Shown: one piece after another, positions 52,950-61,508 of the stretch
Numbering within the stretch: position 1 is the stretch's first letter
How the letters are laid out: the number at the start of each line of letters is the position of its first letter
NCBI GenBank assembly: GCA_963764805.1
Contig: CAVXUB010000002.1
Coordinates: 248,001 to 312,000 of the forward strand
Direction of reading: 5' to 3'
DNA: 64,000 nucleotides
Source of the DNA: CAVXUB01 sp963764805
GTDB lineage: Bacteria; Actinomycetota; Acidimicrobiia; Acidimicrobiales; Bog-793
The notes under the pieces: model-generated
The model's input: the letters and a program-made list of their open reading frames with translations, nothing else
Database searches by the model: none
What the model was told of the DNA's origin: nothing
Made by a program: the position numbers and the translations under genes

Positions 52950-54035
52950 ATGAACCCGATCGAGCGGACGATGCGCAAGGTCGACGCCTTCCAGCAGCGT
53001 CACACCCCGACGAGCTTCGTGTTCGGCGTGATGAAGAAGTTCGGGGACGACAACGGCGGCAACCTGGCGGTGCAGCTCACGTACGCCATGTTCACGACCG
53101 TGTTCCCTCTGCTCCTGCTCCTGGTGACGGTGCTCGCCGTCGTGCTCGCCGACAACCCCTCCGCCCACCACGCGGTGCTGAACTCGACCTTCGCCCAGTT
53201 CCCGATCGTCGGGAAGGAGCTCGTCGGCAACATCCACGTCCTCAAGCGCGGTTCTCCCTTCGGCTTCGTCGTCGGGATCATCGGTCTCGTGTACGGCACC
53301 ACGGGCCTTGCCGGGTCAGGGCTCTACACGATGGAGCAGGTCTGGAACATCAGCGGCGCGGTGCGGCCGAACTACGTCACGCGGCTGGGGCGCAGCTTCA
53401 GCTTTCTCGCCCTGCTGGGAGTGGGGTTGATCGTGACGACCTTCCTCTCGTCGTTCGGGACCTTCGGGCGCCACAACTTCTGGCTCGGGTGCCTTGCGGA
53501 GGTGCTGGCCGGGCTCGTCAACATCGGGCTGTACCTGGCGGCGTTCCGGGTGCTCACGCCGAGGCAGGTGAAGACTCGTTGCCTCGTGCCGGGGACGATC
53601 TTCGCCGGGATCGTGTGGACCGTGCTGCAGGCCTTCGGCGGCTACGTGGTCGGGCACTACCTGAAGGGTGACAACGCCACCTACGGGATGTTCGGCACCG
53701 TCCTCGGTCTCCTGGCTTGGATCTACATCGGGGCGGAGGTCACCGTCTATGCGGCGGAGCTGAACTCGGTGCTCGCCCGGAGACTCTGGCCACGGGCGAT
53801 GGTGCAACCGCCGCTCACCAAGGCCGATCAGGAGTCGATCGCGCTGCAGGCCACCCAGAACCAGCGCCGGCCGGAGCAGGTCGTCGAGACCCGCGTCCAC
53901 GGGAAACCGATGACCGAGGACGAGTACACGCGGGCCGGCCATCAAGTGGACAACAGCGTCGTCGGGACGACGAAGCGCTCAGGTAACCCGCCGCAAGGTA
54001 GCGAACCGCAAGGTCGTGAGCCACAAGCAGGCTGA
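52950..54035 (+). CDS. YihY/BrkB-family membrane protein
   Basis: About 361 residues. ATG 52950 (MNPIERTMRKVDAFQQRHTP) is chosen over 52923 because GGGAGGAG lies just upstream. Six hydrophobic segments include LTYAMFTTVFPLLLLLVTVL and SFLALLGVGLIVTTFLSSFG, with VPGTIFAGIVWTVLQAFGGY and YGMFGTVLGLLAWIYIGAEV followed by the family motif VYAAELNSVLARRLWPR. The cytosolic C-terminal tail is polar and repetitive (GSEPQGREPQAG). The molecular role of this family is not established. Confidence 0.9.
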   Translation: MNPIERTMRKVDAFQQRHTPTSFVFGVMKKFGDDNGGNLAVQLTYAMFTTVFPLLLLLVTVLAVVLADNPSAHHAVLNSTFAQFPIVGKELVGNIHVLKRGSPFGFVVGIIGLVYGTTGLAGSGLYTMEQVWNISGAVRPNYVTRLGRSFSFLALLGVGLIVTTFLSSFGTFGRHNFWLGCLAEVLAGLVNIGLYLAAFRVLTPRQVKTRCLVPGTIFAGIVWTVLQAFGGYVVGHYLKGDNATYGMFGTVLGLLAWIYIGAEVTVYAAELNSVLARRLWPRAMVQPPLTKADQESIALQATQNQRRPEQVVETRVHGKPMTEDEYTRAGHQVDNSVVGTTKRSGNPPQGSEPQGREPQAG

Positions 54036-54065
54036 CGGAGCCGCGCTGACCCCATGTGCCGTTTG

Positions 54066-54071
54066 TAAGGT
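54066..54071 (+). promoter_or_regulatory. -10 box TAAGGT before the YjbR-like gene
   Basis: TAAGGT ends 5 nt before ATG 54077 and there is no ribosome site, favouring this start over ATG 54056 and a leaderless transcript. Confidence 0.45.
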
Positions 54072-54076
54072 TGCGC

Positions 54077-54457
54077 ATGGCGAACTGGGAGGATGTCCGG
54101 CGCTACGCGCTCTCGCTGCCCGAGGTGACGCAGGCGGACGAGGGCTGGGAATGGCGCATCGGCGGCAAGCTCTTCGCCTGGGAGCGGCCACTGCGCAAGT
54201 CCGATCTGGCCGCGCTCGGGGCTGGCGCGCCGGCAGGGCCGATCCTCGGGATCAGGACTCGCGACCTCGAGGCGAAGGAGGAGATGCTCGCCGAGGAGCC
54301 TGATCTGTTCTTCACGACCCCGCACTTCAACGGCTATCCGGCAGTCCTTGCAGAACTCGAGAAGATGGCACTGCCGATGCTCGAGATCGTCGTCCGCGAT
54401 GCCTACCTTGCCCGTGCTCCCAAGCGACTCGCGCGAGAGGTGCAAGAGCGGCGCTGA
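54077..54457 (+). CDS. MmcQ/YjbR-family protein
   Basis: 126 residues. MANWEDVRRYALSLPEVTQA opens the typical YjbR fold, then WEWRIGGKLFAWERPLRKSD, FFTTPHFNGYPAVLAELEKM and VVRDAYLARAPKRLAREVQE. Members are called DNA-binding-like (double-wing) but their role is unclear. It stands alone between the YihY-type gene and the Ig-repeat gene. Confidence 0.85.
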   Translation: MANWEDVRRYALSLPEVTQADEGWEWRIGGKLFAWERPLRKSDLAALGAGAPAGPILGIRTRDLEAKEEMLAEEPDLFFTTPHFNGYPAVLAELEKMALPMLEIVVRDAYLARAPKRLAREVQERR

Positions 54458-54557
54458 GAAGACCACCGCCACGAAACTCAGCGCAAGTAATGGCACGGGT
54501 AGACGTCGCGATAGTAAGGTCCAGACCAGGATCCGGCAGGTTAGAAGGGGAAGCAGC

Positions 54558-57303
54558 ATGGGAGACGATGGCCTAAAGCTGCATTCGGTGATCAGGTCTC
54601 GTCCAACCTCGGTGGTCGTCGCCGCCCTGATCGTTTCCGCCACGTTCAGCGCAGCGACGGCCGGCGCCGCTGCGGCCTCGGTTGCCACCGGTCATCGGAT
54701 GCCGCACGGTGGGGTCGTATCTCGTGCGCCTGCAACGGGAGCACCGCAGTCGAGCAGCGATGTGCAGGATCCACGACCGAAGCTGAGTACGGCCTTCACC
54801 GCCTGGGCGAACCAGGTCCCGGCGACATACGGCAGAACCGAGACGCTTCACGAGAACCTACTCGTGGCTGCCGGCAGGGGCACCCCCCCGACTGGTTCGG
54901 TGATCTTCAGCGCCAATGGTTCGACTTTGTGCACCACCACACTGCCCGCGACCTCCTGCACCACCAGGGCTTCGCTGGCGCCAGGTACCTACATCGTGGT
55001 GGCGACCTACTCTGGCGATTCCGCTCACGAGGCCTCGAAGGCTGCCACCGCATTCACCGTCGGCGAGGCACCGACTAGCTTCACGGCCTCCGCGAGCCCG
55101 AATCCGGCGACCTATCCGAGCGACATCACTCTCAGCGAGAGCGGGCTCGTCGCTGCGGGAGGCGGCGTCGCCCCGACCGGCTCAGTGACCTTCTCAGCCG
55201 CCGGCTCCACCCTGTGCACGACGATCTTGCCGACGACCTCCTGCGCGACGGGGACCGCACCAGTACCAGGTACCTATGGCGTGACCGCGACCTACTCGGG
55301 AGACTCCAACTACGCCGGTTCGACGGCCACGACGAGCTTCACGGTCGACAAGGCGACGACCTCCTTCACCGCCTCGGCGTCGCCCACTCCGGCGAGCTAC
55401 GGCAACGAGGAGACCTTGAGCGAGAGCGGTCTCGTCGCCGCCGACGGCGCTCCGGCGCCAACGGGCACAGTGACCTTCACCGCCAACAGCTCGACATTGT
55501 GCGTCGCCACGCTTCCATCCACCTCCTGCGCGACCGCCACGCCGCCGGTGACCGGCACCTACACCGTGACGGCCACGTACTCAGGCGATGGCGACTATGC
55601 CGGATCGACCGCTACCACGAGCTTCACGGTGAACTGGGCGGGGACCAGCTTCGTCGCCGGGGCTTCCGCATCGACGGGGAGCTACGGCGTCGACGTCGGC
55701 TTGTGGGAGCAAGGGCTCGTGGCCAAGGGAGGCGGTGTCGCCCCGACAGGTACGGTGACCTTCACCGCCAACAGCTCGACGCTGTGCACCGTCACCTTGC
55801 CTGACCCGTTCTGCTGGATGAGCACTGCGCCTGGAGCGGGAAGCTACAACGTGACCGCGACATATTCCGGCGACTCGAATTACCAAGGCTCGACGGCGAC
55901 GACCAGCTTCACTATCGACAAGGCGCGCACGTCGTTCAGCGCATCGGCGAACCCGACGTCGACGACCTACGGCATCGACGTCATATTGAGCGAACGCGGG
56001 CTCGTCACGGCCGGCGACGGAGTCGCCCCTACTGGCACGGTGACCTACACAGCGAACGGCTCGACGCTGTGCGCCGCGACCCTGCCGTCGAGCTCCTGTA
56101 CCACCACCTCCCCACTCGGAACGGGAACCTACGCCGTGACTGCCACGTATTCCGGCGACTCGAACTACGTAGGCTCGACAGCAGCGACGAGCTTCACGAT
56201 CGACCAGGCGCCGACTGAATTCGTGGCAAGCGCGACACCTGAGGCGGCGGTGTACCCGAGCCGGGTCCTGCTCGCAGCGACGGGCCTTCCTGTTGGGAGC
56301 ACCGGAAGTGTCGGCTTCTCCTCAGGAGGCGTCTTGCTCTGTTCGGCTTTGGTCTCTGGGGGCACGGCCTCTTGTCATACGAGAGCTCTTCCCGGAGGGA
56401 AGTGGTCTGTGCAGGCTTCGTACTCGGGCGACTCCAACTATCTGTCCTCGACAGCCACCACCGTCTTCGTGGTCGATGGCGGCTACTGGTTGGCGGGATC
56501 GGACGGTGGGGTCTTCGCCTTCGGCGGCGCCCGCTTCCACGGCAGCACAGAGGAGCCCGGCTTCGCCGACGACTGTTCACGGAAAGGTCGTGGGGCTGGC
56601 GCCGACAGCCGACGGCGGCGGCTACTGGCTCGTCACCAGTGAGGGGCAGATCATCACGTTCGGGGACGCCGTCTCGTTCGGCGACCTCTACGCGGACAGC
56701 TCGCACCTTGCGGCGACGATCGTCGGGATCGCGGCGGCGCCCGACGGCGACGGCTACTGGTTGGTCGGTGGGGACGGCGGGGTGTTCGCCTTCGGGAGCG
56801 CCAAGTTCCACGGCAGCATCTACTCGCTCGGGCTGGCGGGCCGCCTGACGGCGCCGATCGTCGGGATCGCGGCGGCGCCCGACGGCGACGGCTACTGGTT
56901 GGTCGGTGGGGACGGCGGGGTGTTCGCCTTCGGGAGCGCCAAGTTCCACGGCAGCATCTACTCGCTCGGGCTGGCGGGGCGCCTGACGGCGCCGATCGTC
57001 GGCATCGCCGTGACCGCCGACGGCGGCGGCTACTGGCTGGCAGGCTCGGACGGTGGGCTGTTCGCGCTCGGCGACGGTCGTTTCGAGGGGAATGCTTACA
57101 GCGACGGGCAGGCAGGTCATCTCAAGGGAACGGTTGTCGGCGTGGCGAGCAGCCCTGACGGCCTCGGGTACTGGATGACGACGGACCAGGGCGAGGTCCT
57201 CTCGTTCGGCGACGGTGCCAAGTACGGCGACATCTTCTCGGTCGGGCTTGCCGGCAAGCTCCATGGGTCTGTGGTCGGGATCACGGCGTTGCCTCGCTTC
57301 TAG
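54558..57303 (+). CDS. Secreted Ig-like repeat protein with DGGVFAFG C-terminal repeats (one frameshift)
   Basis: About 914 residues. ATG 54558 follows AAGGGGAAG; the signal peptide is SRPTSVVVAALIVSATFSAA. Five to six Ig-like (Big_3-type) units of about 95 residues follow, each with SFTASASPNPATY, LVAAGGGVAPTGSVTFSA, STLCTTILPTTSCA and YGVTATYSGDSNYAGSTATT. Near 56575 one extra base shifts the frame. The C-terminal domain then has six 46-residue units of the type GYWLVGGDGGVFAFGSAKFH; two units are almost identical at DNA level (138-bp period). Likely a cell-surface adhesin or scaffold. No sortase motif or anchor is seen. Confidence 0.82.
56719..56994 (+). repeat. 138-bp tandem duplication inside the Ig-repeat gene
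   Basis: Units start at 56719 and 56857, with a diverging third at 56995. The first two are nearly identical, differing by about one base in the stretch I compared. Each encodes 46 residues including YWLVGGDGGVFAFGSAKFHG. Such identity implies recent duplication or ongoing recombination. Confidence 0.85.
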
Positions 57304-57353
57304 ACCCTCCCCGTTCGTCGTGGAGGCTGCCGTCCCGCCCGCTCCGCAGTCCC

Positions 57354-57359
57354 TAGGCT
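57354..57359 (+). promoter_or_regulatory. -10 box TAGGCT of a leaderless menB promoter
   Basis: TAGGCT ends 6 nt before ATG 57366; no Shine-Dalgarno sequence is present. Confidence 0.5.
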
Positions 57360-57365
57360 CGCGAG

Positions 57366-58250
57366 ATGGTCTCCGAGCTGTTCGATCCCGACGCCTGGGA
57401 AGCCGTGCCGGGCTTCCAGTTCACCGACATCACCTATCACCGGGCCCGGGGTCAGGGCACTGTGAGGATCGCGTTCGACCGGCCGGAAGTCCGCAACGCG
57501 TTCCGCCCGCACACCGTCGACGAGCTCTGCGCCGCACTAGATCACGCCCGCCAGTCGGCTGACATCGGCTGCGTCCTGCTGACCGGCAACGGGCCGTCAC
57601 CTCGCGACGGAGGATGGGCGTTCTGCTCCGGTGGCGACCAGCGGGCGCGAGGTGCCGACGGATACCAGTACGAGAGCGGCGACGGCACGCCGCCGGTCGG
57701 CCGGTTGCACATCCTCGAGGCTCAGCGCTTGATCCGCTTCATGCCGAAGGTCGTGATCTGCGTCGTTCCCGGCTGGACGGCGGGTGGAGGGCACAGCCTC
57801 CACGTGGTGTGCGACCTGACGCTCGCCAGCGCCGAGCACGCGCGCTTCAAGCAGACCGATGCCGACGTGGCGAGCTTCGACGGGGGTTACGGATCCGCCT
57901 ACCTCGCCCGGCAGGTGGGTCAGAAGTTCGCACGCGAGGTCTTCTTCCTCGCACGGACCTACACCGCAGAGGACGCGCACAGGATGGGGATGGTGAACGC
58001 CGTCGTTCCGCACGCCGAGCTCGAACGTGTCGCGCTCGAGTGGGCAGGGGAGGTGAACGGCAAGAGCCCGACCTCGGTTCGGATGCTCAAGTACGCGTTC
58101 AACCTCGTCGACGATGGTCTGGTCGGCCAGCAGCTGTTCGCCGGCGAGGCGACCCGGCTGGCTTACGGGTCAGACGAGGCCAAGGAGGGCCGCGACGCCT
58201 TCCTCACGAAACGGCACCCGGACTGGGCTCCCTTCCCCTGGCACTACTGA
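57366..58250 (+). CDS. menB: 1,4-Dihydroxy-2-naphthoyl-CoA synthase
   Basis: Crotonase-fold enzyme of 294 residues that closes the second ring in menaquinone synthesis. Seen: RIAFDRPEVRNAFRPHTVDE, GGWAFCSGGDQRARG (oxyanion and substrate region), PGWTAGGGHSLHVVCDLTLA and DVASFDGGYGSAYLARQVGQ, then VFFLARTYTAEDAHRMGMVN. The SFDGG motif and length are diagnostic for MenB rather than a general enoyl-CoA hydratase. No other men gene is adjacent; it stands between two secreted repeat-protein genes. Confidence 0.93.
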   Translation: MVSELFDPDAWEAVPGFQFTDITYHRARGQGTVRIAFDRPEVRNAFRPHTVDELCAALDHARQSADIGCVLLTGNGPSPRDGGWAFCSGGDQRARGADGYQYESGDGTPPVGRLHILEAQRLIRFMPKVVICVVPGWTAGGGHSLHVVCDLTLASAEHARFKQTDADVASFDGGYGSAYLARQVGQKFAREVFFLARTYTAEDAHRMGMVNAVVPHAELERVALEWAGEVNGKSPTSVRMLKYAFNLVDDGLVGQQLFAGEATRLAYGSDEAKEGRDAFLTKRHPDWAPFPWHY

Positions 58251-58270
58251 CCCGCCGCTGTTCTCGCTCC

Positions 58271-60898
58271 TCAGGCCTTGGCGGCGGCGATCCCGACGAA
58301 CGTCCCCGTGCCCGAGGGCGCGAACGGGACGGCGTCCCCCAAGGCGATGACCGGGCCACCATTCGTGAGGAGCCAGTAGCCGAGTCCGTCGGAGGAGGAA
58401 GCGATGCCGACCACCCGTGAGCCGCTGGGCACGGCCCCTGCCGCCGAGCCTTCGTAGGCCGCCCTCCCGAGGGCGAACACGCCTCCGTCGGCCCCGACGA
58501 GCCAGTAGCCGGCGCCGCCGGACGCCATCGCGATCCCCACCACCGGAGCGTTGAGGTGGTGGCCGGCGAGCGAGCCGTGGAAGGCGGCGTCGCCGAAGGC
58601 GAACACGCCTCCGTCGGCACCGACCAGCCAGTAGCCGCCGCCGTCCGGTGTGGCGGCCATGCCGACGATGGGAGCGTTGAGATGGAACCCGCCGAGCGAG
58701 CCGTGGAAGTGGGCGTCGCCGAACGAGAACACACCCCCGTCGGCGCCCACGAGCCAGTAGCCGCCGCCGTCGGGCGTGGCGGCCATGCCGACCACCGGAG
58801 CGTTGATGTGCTGGCCGGCGAGCGAGCCGTGGAAGTGGGCGTCACCCTCTGCGAAAACCCCTCCGTCGCCGGCTGCGAACCAGGTCCCGCCGCCGTCGGC
58901 GGTGGGGGCGATCGCCACCGCCGGTGCGTTGAGCGCGGCCGGTGCCGGGGAGCCGGGATCGGCCGAGGCGCCGCTGGCTGTCACCGCTCCCGCCGAGGTG
59001 AGCGTCAGGTACCCGGTCATCGGCACGGTTGCCGAGGTGCTGAGGACGGCGCCGGTCGCGCCGAGCGCCTCGACGGCGACGTAGGGGTACCCGTCGGCGA
59101 GCGGGATCGCCGTCTCGAAGCCGGTCTTCGGCACCGGTGCCCCGAGCGGGGAGAGCGACGAAGGTCCGGCTCCGGCGAGCACCTGCCACTGGGTGACCTC
59201 CGTGGACCCGTTCCAAGAGGCGTAGACGAAGGGCTTCCCGGCTACTCCGGTCGCCGCGATCGAGGGTGGGGTGAGCGGCTCACCCTGCCAGGCGAAGCGG
59301 AGGCCGCGGTAGGAGGCGGTGGTCATCGACAGGTCCATCTTCACGGCTCCGGTCGGGCTGTACTCGGTGACCTCAGGCCACACACCCCACGAGACCAGCA
59401 TGTCCCCGTTGGGGAGGATCTGCGTGCTTCCGGTGGCGAACGTCTCTATCGGAGGATTGTGCGTGTAGGAGGTGCTGAGAGAGACGCTGGCCGGAGTGGT
59501 GGAAGGGTTCACGGTTATCACTAGGCCCCGAGCAGGGTGCTCCGTGGAGCCCGGCTGGCAGCCGGGCCCGGTGCCGCCGTCGTCGAAGAGGCTGTAGGTG
59601 TCGGCGGCGACGAGTCTCGTCACGTCGTGCTGGTAGCACCAGGGTTCTCCGCTGAGTTGGGCGTCGCCCTTTGCTCCGACCTGCCAGATGACGTGGCCGT
59701 AATCGGGGTCTCCTGTCGTGGCATCCAGCTCGTACAGTCCCCAGGTGTTGCGTGAGGAGACGATCAGGTTGCTGCCGTCGGGGGAGATGGCGTTGCCGTG
59801 GAAGTAGTCGAAGTATCCCGAGCTGGGGGCTGGTTCCTGCGACTGGGTGGTCGGAACGTCGGTGAGCGAGTCCCACTCGTAGAGCAGGGACCCCGTCTGG
59901 ATGCCCTGCGGCCCGTTGATGAGTGACACTTCTTGCACGACGTACTGGAGGACGGTCACCGACGGGTTGCCGGGCATGGGGACGGGCTCATAGATGCCGA
60001 ACAGGGCGTCGCCCGCCGGGGTGATGCGGAACTCGTGCAGGTCGATCGTCCCTGGCGGGAACCCGCTGGGGTTTATCTGGCCCACCAGCTGGTAGTGCTC
60101 GTTGTAGAGCGTGACCGTGCCCTGGCCGTAGGTGGTGGAGGTGCCGGCCCAGATCGCCATGTACGGCTGCCCGCCGTACTGGACCACCGAGTTGTTGTCC
60201 TCGCGATCGCCGGCGACCGGCGTCGACTGCCACCACACGAGCTGCCCGTTGTCCTGATAGATACCCGCTCCCGGGACCGACCCGGGCGTGAGGAACAAGT
60301 ACGTCCCCGACTCTGTGCCGCTGGTCGTGACGCCCAGGTTCATGCAGAGGCCCTGCGCGTGGAGCTGCGGCTCGCTGTAGTAGGTCGGCGCGGGACATCC
60401 GGGTAGCGGGTCATTCCCGTGGGGTCGCGAGCCGGTCGCCTCGTCGGTTCGTGCCGCAGCCGCCAGCGCCGCAGCTGCGGCACTCCGCGACACCGAGCCG
60501 GCTGTTGCGAAGGTGTAGGGCGCACCGGGCGAGCCGGTCACGTCGAGCAGAGGCGCGTGCACCGTGACCCGCTCTCCCGGCAGGAAGCTCTGTTCGGGCG
60601 CGAACACGGAGCCACCCTGAACCGCACGCAAGGTGCCCGGATGGCGTCCGCTCTTCGAGCCGACCACGCTCAGCCCCGCCAGCGCCGAGGGGCTCACGCC
60701 TCGAAACGTGAGGTCGGTGCCGGCCGGGGCGTAGTTGTCCCCGGGAACCGGCACCACCGAGATGCGCGACGGCACCACCTTTGCGGCCGGCGAAGCGCCC
60801 GCGGCCGCGGTGAGAGCGGTTACCGCGCCGAGGGTGAGAGCGATGGCGGCAGCGCAGCGGCGCATGGAACCTGCCGGCGGGGCGGACATCTGGCGCAA
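58271..60898 (-). CDS. Secreted arylsulfotransferase-like protein with DGGVFAFG repeats
   Basis: 875 residues. The TTG start at 60898 is decided by GGAGG 7 nt upstream; ATG 60889 would be too far. The signal peptide lies around RRCAAAIALTLGAVTALTAA. Residues about 160-560 resemble the arylsulfotransferase (ASST) beta-propeller: TYLFLTPGSVPGAGIYQDNG, LVWWQSTPVAGDREDNNSVV, IDLHEFRITPAGDALFGIYE, GYFDYFHGNAISPDGSNLIV and GEPWCYQHDVTRLVAADTYS, with His candidates for catalysis. The C-terminal 210 residues hold five repeats like GYWLVGADGGVFAFGDAAFH, the same module as in the Ig-repeat protein 1 kb away. Enzymatic activity is not proven. Confidence 0.82.
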   Translation of the reverse strand: MRQMSAPPAGSMRRCAAAIALTLGAVTALTAAAGASPAAKVVPSRISVVPVPGDNYAPAGTDLTFRGVSPSALAGLSVVGSKSGRHPGTLRAVQGGSVFAPEQSFLPGERVTVHAPLLDVTGSPGAPYTFATAGSVSRSAAAAALAAAARTDEATGSRPHGNDPLPGCPAPTYYSEPQLHAQGLCMNLGVTTSGTESGTYLFLTPGSVPGAGIYQDNGQLVWWQSTPVAGDREDNNSVVQYGGQPYMAIWAGTSTTYGQGTVTLYNEHYQLVGQINPSGFPPGTIDLHEFRITPAGDALFGIYEPVPMPGNPSVTVLQYVVQEVSLINGPQGIQTGSLLYEWDSLTDVPTTQSQEPAPSSGYFDYFHGNAISPDGSNLIVSSRNTWGLYELDATTGDPDYGHVIWQVGAKGDAQLSGEPWCYQHDVTRLVAADTYSLFDDGGTGPGCQPGSTEHPARGLVITVNPSTTPASVSLSTSYTHNPPIETFATGSTQILPNGDMLVSWGVWPEVTEYSPTGAVKMDLSMTTASYRGLRFAWQGEPLTPPSIAATGVAGKPFVYASWNGSTEVTQWQVLAGAGPSSLSPLGAPVPKTGFETAIPLADGYPYVAVEALGATGAVLSTSATVPMTGYLTLTSAGAVTASGASADPGSPAPAALNAPAVAIAPTADGGGTWFAAGDGGVFAEGDAHFHGSLAGQHINAPVVGMAATPDGGGYWLVGADGGVFSFGDAHFHGSLGGFHLNAPIVGMAATPDGGGYWLVGADGGVFAFGDAAFHGSLAGHHLNAPVVGIAMASGGAGYWLVGADGGVFALGRAAYEGSAAGAVPSGSRVVGIASSSDGLGYWLLTNGGPVIALGDAVPFAPSGTGTFVGIAAAKA

Positions 60899-61446
60899 CG
60901 TGGAACCTCCTACATGAAGCCTGTCAGCTGAGTGCGTCCGCGGGAACCTAGCAGCACCGCGCCGGCGCCCCGTGTTTTGCCTGCTCGTGCGGTGCCGCCT
61001 TAGCAGGCAACGGGCTCTTGCTCGAAGTAGGTTGCCCGGGGCGACATCTGGGAGTCGCCGGCCCCGGTTTGCGGGGGAGTTGGTCTTTCGTGCTCGTGCG
61101 GCTGGGCTGCTCCTCGCTGATCCGTCTCATCGAGGCAAGGTTCGGTGTACTTGAGCCCTACATCAGCAAGTGGCGGCGCCAGACAGTCGGCGATATGACA
61201 TCTGCGTTTTGCTTCCGCGATCCGGCGCGATTTCCTACGACGAACAGCCTGAAGGTGGCGGCGACGACGGCCGAACTGCTGGAGGCGCAGAGTCAGGTGG
61301 CGAACAATCCGGCGCCGCAGATTCCGGTGAAGAACGGAAAGATGCCGAGGTAGACGCCCCTATTCGTCTTCCTGGAACGGCAGGCGGAGCGAGTTATCGG
61401 CGCAAGGTTCCGTCATCTTGAGCGGCAATTTATTGTTGCCTAACCC
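60899..61446. other. Region without a supportable gene
   Basis: About 550 bp between the divergent secreted-protein genes. Open frames here lack ribosome sites and recognisable protein features. The right edge carries the promoter listed next. Confidence 0.5.
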
Positions 61447-61476
61447 CTGACAACAACGACGTACCTCGTTTACTTT
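61447..61476 (+). promoter_or_regulatory. Promoter CTGACA-N18-TACTTT
   Basis: CTGACA (61447-61452) and TACTTT (61471-61476) are 18 nt apart, upstream of GGGAGG (61499-61504) and the TTG start at 61509. This gene therefore seems to have a normal leader with a ribosome site. Confidence 0.5.
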
Positions 61477-61508
61477 TGCCCCCGAACCTATCGGTCGCGG
61501 GAGGAAAA

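Noticed and set aside
60972..61421. Several 60-110 residue plus-strand ORFs before the last gene
   Set aside because: They overlap one another in different frames, with no ribosome sites or protein features.
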